From contig NC_134398.1 in the NCBI RefSeq assembly GCF_050003625.1, positions 82,306,003 to 82,370,002 of the forward strand: a stretch of 64,000 nucleotides of DNA, given 5' to 3'. This DNA is from Haematobia irritans. Its lineage: Eukaryota > Arthropoda > Insecta > Diptera > Muscidae. The notes under the pieces were generated by a model. The model did no database searches and was not told where the DNA came from. It was given only the letters and a program-made list of their open reading frames with translations. The translations under genes and the position numbers were made by a program. Of the stretch, positions 30,704 to 42,324 are shown one piece after another (positions within the stretch are counted from its first letter, which is position 1; every line of letters starts with the position of its first letter).

Positions 30704-32731
30704 TGTTACGTTTTTATATTGAGGCGTGTTTAATATCCCGATAATTAAAACACAGTTCTTTTCAAATAACGATAATCTACAATTTATTTGTTTAACTGAT
30801 AGGTTTCACTTATTTGCTCTACGATGTGTACTGTATAAACTTTAGCTTACGAGTGACTTCACAGCTCCGTGTGTCAGCTCTTTTATAGTACTGTATAACG
30901 CTATCGAAAATTCTCGGTAGTCTGGCCTATAACATTCCACTACTACCTGGTAGATGTCGCACGGGCGATATCGCACATATTTATCGGCTTATGTTCATTG
31001 TCTTGGCTACAGTCATCTGGAACATTCTACTATATGGCAGATGTCGCACAGGCATAGATGATTATGCCCAATAAACACAAACGTTTGAAAAATGCTAAAT
31101 TTCAACAATTTTTCAAACATTTTTTCAAAGGATTAGGGTAATATTCAAGTTGAGAAATTGTTGAGAAAATCGCGTTCTCAACAAAAAACAGACATTACCC
31201 TCAACAGTGAAATTCAACACATTAGCAATAATATCTCAAGTGTTATCCTCAAATTGAAATGCATCGCTACTCAATAATTTGTCAAACAATTTTCGATGCG
31301 AGTCAAATTCAAAATTAACATCGTTGCAAATACTTTTCAACCTAAATTTGTATGAATGATATCCCCACTTCAAATTGAAAGTCAAAGCCAAAATTCTATG
31401 AATTTTGTATAATTTATTCATTTTCATCAAAATAAAATATATAATAATACACTACACTACATAATACACTACAATACCAATTGATAAATAATAATCTTAT
31501 TAAACATATCAACAAATAAGAACAAAAAAAAAAAAAACAAACAACAAAACTTTAAATATCTTAAACATTATTAGTAAACACTTTTGCATTGATAATTCGT
31601 TTTCCTTCCTTTTGGTGTCATAAAACAGCATTAAAATTTATTAACATGCGGGCAATTTGAAATTAGGAACGTACTGGACCGCGTGTTAGAATTGATTTCC
31701 AGCAAAAGGAATTCACAAAATATCCATTTTAAACTGATAATAGCATATGAATTAAACTGACGATGTGATCCCCTTTTTCATCCAGAAGTTGTTGATTTCA
31801 ACAATTTGTTGTTTTTAACAATTTTAATTGGTTGCACTTGTAATGTTTCTGGAAACTTTTTCTTGTCGATAAGCCACTCATTTTTCATTGGTCAGCTTCT
31901 TAATGTTTGCAAGAATGTAGCATCCAAAGATTTTGGTTTTCTGCAAAGAGATTTAAATTTAGTGACTTCTCTAAAGTGTTGATTTAATTTTTCATATTGA
32001 CGTACCAATTATTATAAACTATTTGAAGCAGTTCCAGTTAATTGTCCACCATTTTTTCATCGGTCAGCTTTTTAATGTTTTCAAGAACGTAGAATCCATA
32101 ATTTTAGTTTTCTGCAAAGAGATATACATTTAGTGACTTCCTTAAAGTTTTATTTCATTTTTTATTTTCACTTACCTATTTTTATAAACTATTTGGTTAT
32201 TTGTCTAAAATTTTCCATTTTTTTATTTCTTGCAATTGACCACGAACTTCGTTGCACAAATAAGTATTGAAAACCACATGGTTTTTTCGTTGCATTTTAG
32301 GGTAGTGTTTTGTCAAAGTTTTCTCATATTATCTTCAACAACTTTTCAAAGATTTCGTCAACATTTTGGCAAATTGAAAGTAATTCGCAAACAATTTGAA
32401 GATGTATTGAAGATGAGCTATTTCAAGTCAAGTTGAATTTATGTTGAAAATTATATTTACCCTCAAACTGAAAAGTTGTTGCATTTGAAAAACGCTCATC
32501 CTGTGTTTATTGGGTGGTCATATTACTACAACTATAACAATAAGCAATGAAGATAATAAAACAAAAGGGTTTACTTTACAATGAACTATTGGGAAACTAA
32601 GAACACAAAAGATGTTTAGGAAAGTACTAGAAAATAAAGAAATGATTTTGACAATTGATGACGTAATAAATTTTAAATTAACGGAAACTAATTTGAATAA
32701 ACTTAAATCTAGAAATATCAAATTCGTAACA
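30704..32731 (-). repeat. Solo LTR of a Gypsy relative, split by a TIR element
   Basis: TGTTACG to CGTAACA, flanked by ATAT on both sides (30700-30703 and 32732-32735). The first about 120 and last about 90 bases are clearly related to the 603-bp LTR at 11968, with more divergence in the middle. Without the insert at 31067-32514 it would be about 578 bp. No internal retrotransposon sequence adjoins it, so it is a solo LTR left by recombination. Confidence 0.85.
31067..32514. mobile_element. TIR element (CCCAATAAACACA ends, 1448 bp)
   Basis: The left end is CCCAATAAACACA and the reversed right end starts CCCAATAAACACAGG. TG stands on both sides (31065-31066 and 32515-32516). It contains a diverged internal duplication (about 31890-31980 and 32056-32146, sharing TTTTCTGCAAAGAGAT) and phrases of CAACAATTTTTCAAAC. 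A reversed fragment of the same family is at about 35916-36060. No protein is encoded. Confidence 0.75.
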
Positions 32732-32899
32732 ATATGATAAATCGCCCATGATCAAAAATGTTTAAAAATTAAAGAATTTGTCAAAATTAAGAAAATAGCC
32801 CAATTCTAGCTGAAATAATATAATACATAAATAATAAATATTATTTCTTACTGTATTTTAATGATATTTCAAAGATCTTAACAATGACTAAACTCAAAT

Positions 32900-33185
32900 T
32901 CAATATTCCGATATTTCATTAATATAACGTTTGTTATCATTGATACAACGTACATCTTTCATTCAGACAATGAAAAAAAATGAGTTCATAGAGTGAATAA
33001 TTTTCATTCATACATCGTATGGGCTGCATCCATACAATGAATATGTTTCGTTCATACAACGAATAATTTTCGTTAATACAACAAAAAGGCTATGTTATTG
33101 CAACGTAATTATTCGTTAATAGTACGAAATGTACTTCATAAGTGGTTTTGTAAATATAACGTAAAATTACGTTGAAATTCTCTCC
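32900..33185. repeat. Cluster of ATACAACGAAT palindromic motifs
   Basis: At least eight variants of TTCRTTNATACAACGAA in both orientations, for example ATTCATACATCGTATGG, TTCGTTCATACAACGAATAA and CGTTAATACAAC. It ends close to the first methuselah-like exon. Possibly a MITE with subterminal repeats. Confidence 0.5.
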
Positions 33186-33229
33186 GATTATGGGCATTTG
33201 GCCCCAATAAACTCTTAATCTTAAATCAG

Positions 33230-35144
33230 GTTTGTTCTCGTACTGGATATGCAAACCGTGAAAACTCAGCCCTAATTAATCCAGAAAAGTTACAAAAATG
33301 GGGAATACCATTTATTTTGGAATATGATGTGAGATATGTTATCTCATATTTGCAATTTGGTGTATTTTCAGTATTTGGCATACTCCGAAGTTTGGATTGT
33401 CGGAAATATCGTTTGGATCCCGATGTTTATGCGGACGAAGCTCATACAATTAGTGATCGTGACGGGTCACTATTCGTGGCAGCTACTAGGAAGCACTACA
33501 CCAATAACCAGTATTGTGTCGAGAAGATACGGAATGCAACATGGGCTGATCAAAAGGTAAATGGAATCCCCTCAAAATTTTTAAAAGTAACAATCGGATC
33601 ATTGGTAAATTTGATACGAGTAACACTCTCACATTAGTTGTACACATTTCTTTGCTTCGATTCGAAAGTTGTTGGAAATGACCGGATACGCTTCAAGCTC
33701 TACACTATTGGACTATTGATCTCATGCTCTTTCTATGCGGCCACATTAGTAGTCTACCTATCGATATCAAGACTGAGAAATTTGCCGGGAAAAATATTGA
33801 TATGTCTGGTCAGCAGTCTTTTTACGGCATATCTAGGCATTGCATTAGGTCAACTAATGCCAACACCAAATGAAACAATTTGTTTTGCATCGGGTAAGTA
33901 AAATAGTATTGATTTATTTTATGTTTTGCGCCGAAATTTAGAACGCAGTCTGTTATTTTTATCGTTCTCATTCATTGAGGGAGAGAGAGATTCTTGAAAT
34001 CAAAGGAACCCCGCCAGATTTATGCTTTTTAAAAAATTGTCGCCTGAAAAGGGGGAATTTCATTACCGAAGACGAAATTAAGAAAGCCCCGAAAAGAAAA
34101 TTAGCATTTTCGTAGAGTAGAGACTAGAGGTGTGCATGTAACACAAAATTGTCGTGAATCACGCGTGAGTCATGCAGATGGCAACGGCGTGAGCGTGAGT
34201 CACGAAAATAATAACTTCGTTAGAAACGAATTTCGAAAAATACGCTCACGAAAAAAACCGCTTACAAATATAAATCACTTACGAGTTGGATTTATTTACA
34301 TTTATTTTAGTGTTCAGTCAGGTCCCTCAGGTGAATTACCCATGAAATTATTCGTGAGTCAGGACATTTCTAATCATGAATGTGAGTCTTTAAAACATTT
34401 TCATGCGTGAGCGTGAGCCCTACCAAAAAATATCGTGCGTAAGATTTTTCTGTCGTGAGTGTGCGTGAGTTAAATATTACTCACGTGCACACCTCTAGTG
34501 GAGACGTGATTGTCGTGATCATATCTGATAATAATGTTAATGGAAGGTAAATCATCATCAGATCGATTGAGATTTTTGATCACGAAAATAATAGTACCAC
34601 AGATTTAATTAGAAATAAAAATACTTGAGTAAAAAACGTTTTAATTTTATCCTGCACTTTCAATTATTTTAAAAATTTTTTAATAATATCAAATTTAATT
34701 GATTTTGGTCGATAAACTCAATTATTTATTTAATTGAGCCGATCAATTATTTTGTGTATTAATGTTAATTTATTTATAATTATTTTTCCTTTAGATGAAG
34801 GAGTATCTCTCGGTCTAGTCAGCGTCATACTCTAATATTCTTAAAAGAATCTGAATACGATCTGCATGCATTTTATCATCACTAGATTATTGTTTTTATT
34901 TTATGCCCTAAACTAAAATTTATGTTTAGTAACTAACTGCAAACTGTGGCTGTTTTTCCAGCAAACAAACAATTGCATGCCACGCTTCTCAGCTTCTGTA
35001 CCACAGCCCTTTGTATAAAATATATAAATTTTTAAGTTTATGTAAATGTTTATGTTTATTTTTAGGATTCTTCATTTACTTTTGTCTGATGGCGGCTTTT
35101 TCTTGGATGAATGTTACCTGTTTCGATATCTGGCAAACTTTTGG
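33230..35144 (+). CDS. Methuselah-like GPCR, three internal exons (partial gene)
   Basis: Exon 33230-33556 follows a TTAAATCAG acceptor and ends CAAAAG/GTAAAT. It encodes the end of an extracellular domain with Cys residues and DGSLFVAAT. Exon 33638-33893 (acceptor ACATTAG, donor GG/GTAAGT) encodes TM1 (about IGLLISCSFYAATLVVYL) and TM2 (ILICLVSSLFTAYLGIALG), with the family phrase LPGKILICL between them. Exon 35066-35144 (acceptor TTTTTAG, donor GG/GTAAGA) encodes TM3 with GFFIYFCLMAAFSW and CFDIW. Phases agree: 0 at the first intron and 1 at the second. The family is secretin-like, and methuselah receptors affect lifespan, stress and hormone signalling in Drosophila; the ligand here is unknown. 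The N-terminal exons and TM4-7 are not found, so the rest lies outside or behind a long intron. No defect is seen. Confidence 0.88.
34125..34497. mobile_element. hAT-type MITE (373 bp) in the receptor intron
   Basis: The TIRs are TAGAGGTGTGCATGT and, reversed, TAGAGGTGTGCACGT. The 8-bp flanks are GTAGAGAC and GTGGAGAC (34117-34124 and 34498-34505, one mismatch). The interior is packed with CGTGAGT/ACTCACG motifs. It sits in the second intron of the methuselah-like gene. Confidence 0.85.
34560..34790. repeat. AATTGAATC-rich repeat fragment
   Basis: Motifs such as TTTAATTGAGCCGATCAATT resemble 11620-11967. It lies in the same intron. Confidence 0.4.
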
Positions 35145-36126
35145 GTAAGAAATATTCTTAAATTAAAAATCAATATTAAAAATATGAAATATATGTTTTT
35201 ACCACATATTTATTAATGCCTTCTATCATTATTTTGATATTTACATTATTCTGGATGCTATTTTTGTAATTGGTGTACTATTTCTATTTCTCTTGTATTC
35301 AGCTCCTCATATAGTCGCTTGTTTTTTATCTCAGAAAACATTGGTAGTTGTTCTAACGGCACCACATTAAAAGCACTTCCAAAAATGTCCTCCCAAAGAT
35401 GTTCTTTACACAAGAAGTTCTTTTAATGCAGTTTTTTATAACTCGCTTTTTCATATTTTTAATATTTGAGGTCAAACTTGGTATTTCAGATCATCCTTCT
35501 TAGGATGCTCTATACTGGGGGACAATTTCCGCCATTTAGTGTGAATGTTACAAGGGTAGATATTGATTCATTTGTTTTAATGTGCAAGCATTTGAACCAC
35601 ATCAAATAGTTCTGCAGCAAATTACTTGCAATAGTACAGGTTTTATTTGTTGCTAAAACAGCTGTGTCTTCAGCAAATGTTCCAGTAATAGCAGTTTTTA
35701 TGTTTTAGGATATTTTTTCTTTGACTAATACGACCTGTATATATGTATATTATATATAGATCAATGCACTAGTATTTATTATAAATTAACATAAAATTAC
35801 TAGATGAATTTTTACTCAGTCGTAATAAAACTAAAAGGAATCGTTCCACCGTTCCGGATTTTTACATTTTTCATCACTGCCATCTACTAAAGACAGAGAT
35901 GAAATTGTTTGTTTACTTTGTGCAACGAAGTTCGTGGTCAATTAAAAGATATAAAAATATGGAAAATTGAGTGAATTTACTTCAAACAGTTTGTAAGAAA
36001 AAATAATGAATGAAATGGAAAATTTAAGGAAGTAACTATACTTGGAAAACTAAACTCTTTGGATGGGTCTTTGGATTTCATAATGCTATACTTTGTGTAA
36101 ACTAATTTATTGCAATGACTTTATCT
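35145..36126. other. Downstream intron or intergenic, repeat fragments
   Basis: Bases about 35340-35460 resemble a reversed piece of the hAT-like family at 2510-2590. About 35916-36060 resemble a reversed piece of the element at 31067. No further receptor exon is recognised. Confidence 0.45.
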
Positions 36127-36479
36127 TAGTCTTGTGTCGTGCCGGAACGAACTACTTCGGTGAACGATTTTGCCCAAGACTAATTTTCAATATATTTTTT
36201 TATGAAGAGCCTGAGATGGAACTAATGGTTCTATTAAACAGCAACATATCAATCAATAATTTAATATACATACCCCCCAAAATGAATGAATTGGCAAATA
36301 ACTACTGTCAAACAAAAGTCAAAAAATCAAACTGCGATCCGCGGAACGATGGAGCGCAAATTGAAAATAAAAATAAATTACAAAAGGAACAATGAGAAGG
36401 AAAGAAATGGAACTAATGACAATCGTTCCTTTTAGTGAACCGTTCATTGGAACTAGTTCGTTCCGGAACGACACAAAAC
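36127..36479. mobile_element. Possible MITE with TGTGTCGTKCCGGAACGAAC ends
   Basis: TGTGTCGTGCCGGAACGAAC at 36133 returns reversed at about 36455-36475 (GTTCGTTCCGGAACGACACA). The span is about 350 bp and noncoding. A related motif, ATCGTTCCACCGTTCCGG, is at 35840. Target duplication not resolved. Confidence 0.5.
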
Positions 36480-36952
36480 TAAAATAAATAAAAAACGCGC
36501 AAACATCGCATATAGTCAGGCAGTTCTATTCATAGACCACATTGTTCGACACACACAAGCCGAAGTAATGAAACTGTATTCATGGAAAACGTGTTTCCTT
36601 CTTCGATCATCGATCTAACCGTATCACAGTCTAAAGGTATTTGACCTAATCCATTTCATTAATATACTTCTCCTCCGTTATGCTACACTTGTATGTATAT
36701 GTATATTATATAAATATTGAAACAAAATTAACAAAGTGAAGGCTATAATATCCCTGCCATATTGATAATTACTAAATGCACAGATCTAAAATTTTTATTA
36801 AATCTTATAGATTTGAACAGTACAGATTGGGTATGCCTAATTGTTTCAAAATATACGCATAGTATAGACAATCCTTTAATTTAGTAAATTGGCGAGGAAC
36901 AACTTCTCAATAAAGACGATGCATTCGCGACGACTATCTTCGACGTGGTGAG

Positions 36953-36996
36953 GACTCTAAGAAGTGCCATCAAATTCTATGGCACTTCTTAGAGTC
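36953..36996. repeat. Perfect 18-bp hairpin
   Basis: GACTCTAAGAAGTGCCAT, an 8-base loop CAAATTCT, then ATGGCACTTCTTAGAGTC. It stands alone in unique-looking sequence and is not part of a recognised TIR element. Confidence 0.85.
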
Positions 36997-37999
36997 TATG
37001 TAGTAGTTATGGACCCCGCCCGCAAGTAAGAGTTTCCTTACTTGTTTTCAATTAAATTTCGGATAAGAGAGTTTTCAAGATGGACAAATAATAGGTTTGT
37101 TTTCATTTATATGTTTCATATTTAAAAAATTAATTTTCAAGGCGAAACCCACAACCGTTCTTTGGATAAAACGTGGGGACATGGTGCTAAACTGCAGTAG
37201 CACAGACTTATTAATCTCCCATTGAGTTTGGCTAATTGATTACGAAAACAATCATTAAAACCCCTCGTATCAACATTTGATGCCACATTTGACAGCAGTA
37301 ACACCACAAATGTATTGGATAATAAATAAAAATGTATGCATTTAATCACTCTATCGCTACCCAGGGAAATCAATATCGTTACGGATGTGTCATCCACTTA
37401 CTTCGAGCTCTATTGTTTATTTGGTAATTATCTTTTAGTGATGGTGACGGTTATGATGAAGTGCTATCGAATGACGACAAAATACCCACATAATACACGA
37501 TTTAATAACATCATATTATTTAATGTCCACTTACCAAATTAATGTTTGCATCCGATGATTGATAGTGTACATTACGACAATCCGGTATTCGGAATACTAC
37601 AATGGGGCTAAAGTGCTGAATATGGTATGGATTATCACGAACATCTCATTAGTGCAAAAATCTAGACGGATCTGAATCTAGATCTGAAGAAGTGACGTTT
37701 TCTCAATTCAAAACGCCGTTTATTGCGCCGTTCAGTCTATAAGTTTATCCGGACGATCATGCCCGTGTCGAAATTTCCGAGACATATCCCAGATATTGGC
37801 CAAACTTACACAAAAAATATCACCAAAATATTTTCAATTATACAGTTTTTTGAAGATGAAAGTTTGTTCAATTAAAACACTAATTGAAACAATTAACTTT
37901 CAATTCGAGAGATAAAAATAATTATCCGGTGTCATCTATCATCGAGCGTGATGTCTACGTCTTAAAATTGAAATCAAATTAAATAAATAATTTGTACTT
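36997..37999. other. Intergenic, nothing firmly recognised
   Basis: Short open stretches at 37137-37397 and 37336-37542 overlap on opposite strands and lack known domains. About 37820-37930 resemble the AATTGAATC-rich repeat. Confidence 0.4.
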
Positions 38000-38234
38000 C
38001 AGTGATTTGTGTGTCTGTGTGTGTGTTTGTTATTCGCGGATGGTTTATTTGTCTGGATGATGTGTTGTTTTCAAAGAAGGCACATGTGTTTTTTTGTTGT
38101 AGGAATGTTTGGGTTTAGCCCGGTTTTGTTTGGCATGCTTCAGTTGTGTAGTTGGCGTGGGATGTTGTATCTTTTTAGCAGGTATGCAACATGAGAATAT
38201 AAAGGTATGGAATAGTTTGGTTTTTTGAAATATA

Positions 38235-39166
38235 AAGGGTGATTCTTTTGAGGTTAGGATTTTCATGCATTAGTATTTGACAGATCACGTGGGATTTCAG
38301 ACATGGTGTCAAAGAGAAAGATGCTCAGTATGCTTTGACATTTCATCATGAATAGACTTACTAACGAGCAACGCTTGCAAATCATTGAATTTTATTACCA
38401 AAATCAGTGGCAGAAAATCCGCTTTTTTATCGACAAATTTTGTTCAGCGATGAGGCTCATTTCTGGTTGAATGGCTACGTAAATAAGCAAAATTGCCGCA
38501 TTTGGAGTGAAGAGCAACCAGAAGCCGTTCAAGAACTGCCCATGCATCCCGAAAAATGCACTGTTTGGTGTGGTTTGTACGCTGGTGGAATCATTGGACC
38601 GTATTTTTTCAAAGATGCTGTTGGACGCAACGTTACGGTGAATGGCGATCGCTATCGTTCGATGCTAACAAACTTTTTGTTGCCAAAAATGGAAGAACTG
38701 AACTTGGTTGACATGTGGTTTCAACAAGATGGCGCTACATGCCACACAGCTCGCGATTCTATGGCCATTTTGAGGGAAAACTTCGGAGAACAATTCATAT
38801 CAAGAAATGGACCGGTAAGTTGGCCACCAAGATTATGCGATTTGACGCCTTTAGACTATTTTTTGTGGGGCTACGTCAAGTCTAAAGTCTACAGAAATAA
38901 GCCAGCAACTATTCCAGCTTTGGAAGACAACATTTCCGAAGAAATTCGGGCTATTCCGGCCGAAATGCTCGAAAAAGTTGCCCAAAATTGGACTTTCCGA
39001 ATGGACCACCTAAGACGCAGCCGCGGTCAACATTTAAATGAAATTATCTTCAAAAAGTAAATGTCATGGACCAATCTAACGTTTCAAATAAAGAACCGAT
39101 GAGATTTTGCAAATTTTATGCGTTTTTTTTAAAAAAAAGTTATCAAGCTCTTAACAAATCACCCTT
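38235..39166 (+). mobile_element. DD41D (rosa-like) mariner, internally deleted
   Basis: The ends are AAGGGTGATTCTTTTGAGG and, reversed, AAGGGTGATTTGTTAAGAGC, with TA on both sides (38233-38234 and 39167-39168). At 932 bp it is shorter than an autonomous mariner of about 1.3 kb. The start of the transposase (ATG near 38349) and its C-terminal half are joined out of frame near 38400, so the N-terminal DNA-binding region is deleted. The target is a partial copy of the large TIR family. Confidence 0.88.
38407..39060 (+). pseudogene. Mariner transposase C-terminal part, DD41D
   Basis: About 217 open codons, no true start. Catalytic residues are seen in LFSDEAHFWLNGY (first Asp), WFQQDGATCHTAR (second Asp) and CDLTPLDYFLWGYVK (third Asp); I count 41 residues between the last two. 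This spacing is that of the rosa family of mariners. The helix-turn-helix half is missing through the internal deletion. The open frame suggests fairly recent activity of the family. Confidence 0.88.
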
Positions 39167-39854
39167 TATTAGCGTTTGCTTGTTAAACCTTTTAAGTGAG
39201 TTAATAATACTTTAGCGATGAGATGTACGGTGGCGATCGGAAGCTTAGAAAAAAGTCATTAAGAATGTTCAATATTTAAGAAAAAATGCTGAAATAGAAA
39301 GTATATTGAATTTTTTTTTTATAGAAATCAAATTTAATATTATTCCACGTAAAAAATAAATATTTAATTTCAGAGTAATCCCAGATATGAATTTTTTGTT
39401 ACACCCCAGCTTATAGTTTAATCGTAAGTTGGAAAATATTCTTTTTAAAGATGTGGCACTCATTTAAAGAGATGTTTTTATTCAAATTATTATTAGTTAA
39501 TTAATTTTTTTTGGAAACCAGTTTTTTCTTGCAAAAAAAAAAATTTAATTTCCCCAATGGATTCGGACAAGTTTGTATATTTCGGCGTATAATTTAATAG
39601 GGAATTGGTATGTTTTCTTTTAAAAAGTTGACTTCCTTTTAACTAAAATATTTACGTTTTTATGACCTTTATATCCCAAAAACACAGTAAAACCTTATTT
39701 TGTTATTTCTTTAATTACATTTTTTGCAAACCAATTTAATATTTTTGTTGTAAAAAATAAATCTTTAATTTCAGAATAACCCCAGAACAATTGGAATAAT
39801 TTTTATTACTCCTCTGCTTATAATTTAACAGTGAATTGGTAAATGAATTTGGAC

Positions 39855-40025
39855 AACTTTTCTTTGGTAAACGTATCTCATAAAATTCGTACCTGAAACA
39901 ATTAGAGAAATAATAAAGTAAACGATTCGAACTCAAAAAACTGTGCTGTTGTTGATGTGAAGGACAAAAAAAAATTAAATATTCTAAAATGTTAAAAGAA
40001 AACTTACCAATTCTCTATTAAATTA
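39855..40025 (+). repeat. Fragment X of the large TIR family, direct sense
   Basis: CGTATCTCATAAAATTCGTA to ACCAATTCTCTATTAAATTA. Also present at 45063-45330 and, reversed, at 42066-42320. It ends close to an ATATATTATT stretch. Confidence 0.65.
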
Positions 40026-40565
40026 TATATTATTGCTTATATGCAAAACAATTTATTGACAGTTTTCGAATGAATTTATATCCTAAAAGTAGGCTTGAAG
40101 TTTTCTTTAACTTTTTTGCATATGGGGGTATATATATAGCTGCGCTCAAAATAATTGTAGTAGCAAATAAATTAAAACACCATCGTGATTTACATTTTTT
40201 TGTCGTAAAATTGGTACTGTACTCAGTGTTTTTAGGTTGCCGAACATATAGATCATAAAGCACCATTTTTGACTCATCCATCCAATGTTCCTCCATTTCT
40301 GTACTGGGGAATGTTCCTCCATTTCTGTACTGACCAATGGAAATCCTCTTGGGCATACTTTATTCTTTTCGATACATGTTTTTTTTTTTTTTTTTTTTTG
40401 AAAGGAGAGTGACTTTTCTTGGACTATGGACAGCTAAATTATTTTCGTCTTTTAATTGTTTGTAAGCTAGCTTATAACACTTTTATTTGTTTTGGAGCTT
40501 GCAAAGGGATTCTTCTTATGTCGATTTTTTTACAACAACAATAGCATCAGAAGTTAAACCAACGG
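40026..40565. other. Intergenic, nothing recognised
   Basis: Contains a duplicated phrase TGTTCCTCCATTTCTGTACT (about 40287 and 40313) and a poly-T run near 40380-40400. No gene. Confidence 0.45.
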
Positions 40566-41776
40566 TATTTTTATACCCTGCTCCACACTGTAGAACAGGG
40601 TATTATAAGTTAGTGCATATGTTTGCAACACCCAGAAGGAGACGAGATAGACACAGGGTGTCTTTGGCAAAAATGCTCAGGGTGGGCTCCTGAGTCGATA
40701 TAGCGATGTCCGTCTGTCCGTCTGTCCGTGAACACATTTTTGTAATCAAAGTCTAGGTCGCAGTTTTAGTCCAATCGACTTCAAATTTGGCACAAGTATG
40801 TGTTTTGGCTCAGAATAGATCCCTATTGATTTTGGAAGAAATCGGTTCAGATTTAGATATAGCTCCCATATATATATTTCGCCCGATATGGACTTATATG
40901 GCCTCAGAAGCCAGAGTTTTACTCTAATTTGCTTAAAATTTTGCACAAGAAGACAAATTAGCATTATAGTCAAATGTTCTAAATTTTATTGAAATCGGTT
41001 CAGATTTAGATATAGCTCCCATATATATCTTTCGCCCGATATGGACTAATACGGTCCCAGAAGCCAAAGTTTTACCCCAATTTGGTTGAAATTTTGCACA
41101 GGGAGTAGAATTAGCATTGTAGCTATGCGTGCCAAATTTGGTTGAAATCGGTTCAGATTTAGATATATCTCCCATATATAGCTTTCGCCCGATTTACACT
41201 CATATGACCACAGAGGGCAATTTTTAACTCCGATTTAGTTGAAATTTTGCACAGAGAATAGAATTAGCATTGTTGCTATGCGTGCCAAATTTGGTTGAAA
41301 TCGGTTCAGATTTAGATATAGCTCCCATATATATGTTTTTCTGATTTCGACAAAAATGGTCAAAATACTAACATTTTCCTTGTAAAATCGCCACTGCTTA
41401 GTCGAAAAGTTGTAAAAATGACTCTAATTTTCCCAAACTTCTAATACATATATATCGAGCGATAAATCATAAATAAACTTTTTCGAAGTTTCCTTAAAAT
41501 TGCTTCAGATTTAAACGTTTCCCATATTTTTTTTACTAACATTGTGTTCCACCCTAGTCCATTAGCCGACTTAAATTTTGAGTCTATAGATTTTGTAGAA
41601 GTCTATCAAATTCTTCCAGATCGAGTGGTATTTAAATGTATGTATTTGGGACAAAACTTTATATATAGCCCCCAACACATTTGACGGATGTGATATGGTA
41701 TCGAAAATTTAGATCTACAAAGTGGTGCAGGGTATAACATAGTCGGCTCCGCCCGACTTTAGACTTTTCTTACTTG
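40566..41776 (+). mobile_element. Mini-me/DINE-like element, family 3
   Basis: It starts TATACCCTGCTCCACACTGT and has GTCCGTCTGTCCGTCTGTCC near 40710. Four units with GAAATCGGTTCAGATTTAGA follow at about 40838, 40991, 41143 and 41296 (period 152-153). It ends GGTATAACATAGTCGGCTCC ... CTTACTTGTTTTG. Noncoding. The fragment at 3990-4364 is the same family. Confidence 0.85.
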
Positions 41777-41880
41777 TTTTGTTATGATATAGTAAAAAAC
41801 AAAGATCAAATAAACCTTTAGTGGAAGGAATAGAAGCAGAAAAAAAATTCAGCACAGCACTACTATTATTTTGAGCACAA

Positions 41881-42320
<440 letters not shown>

Positions 42321-42324
42321 GATA

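Larger units (their letters stand above)
38000..39850 (-). mobile_element. Partial copy of the large CACTGAAAA TIR family
   Basis: Reverse complement of the middle and right-middle part of the elements at 49236 and 57665 (about 59860 back to 59030). It includes the mostly GC-balanced stretch with GCATGCTTCAGTTGTGTAGT. A mariner element (38235-39166) is inserted in it. Around 39850 the orientation switches and about 170 bases (39855-40025) run in the direct sense. Confidence 0.65.

Noticed and set aside
36093..36395. 100-codon open frame
   Set aside because: Starts before and runs into a putative MITE with inverted repeats; unlikely to be coding.
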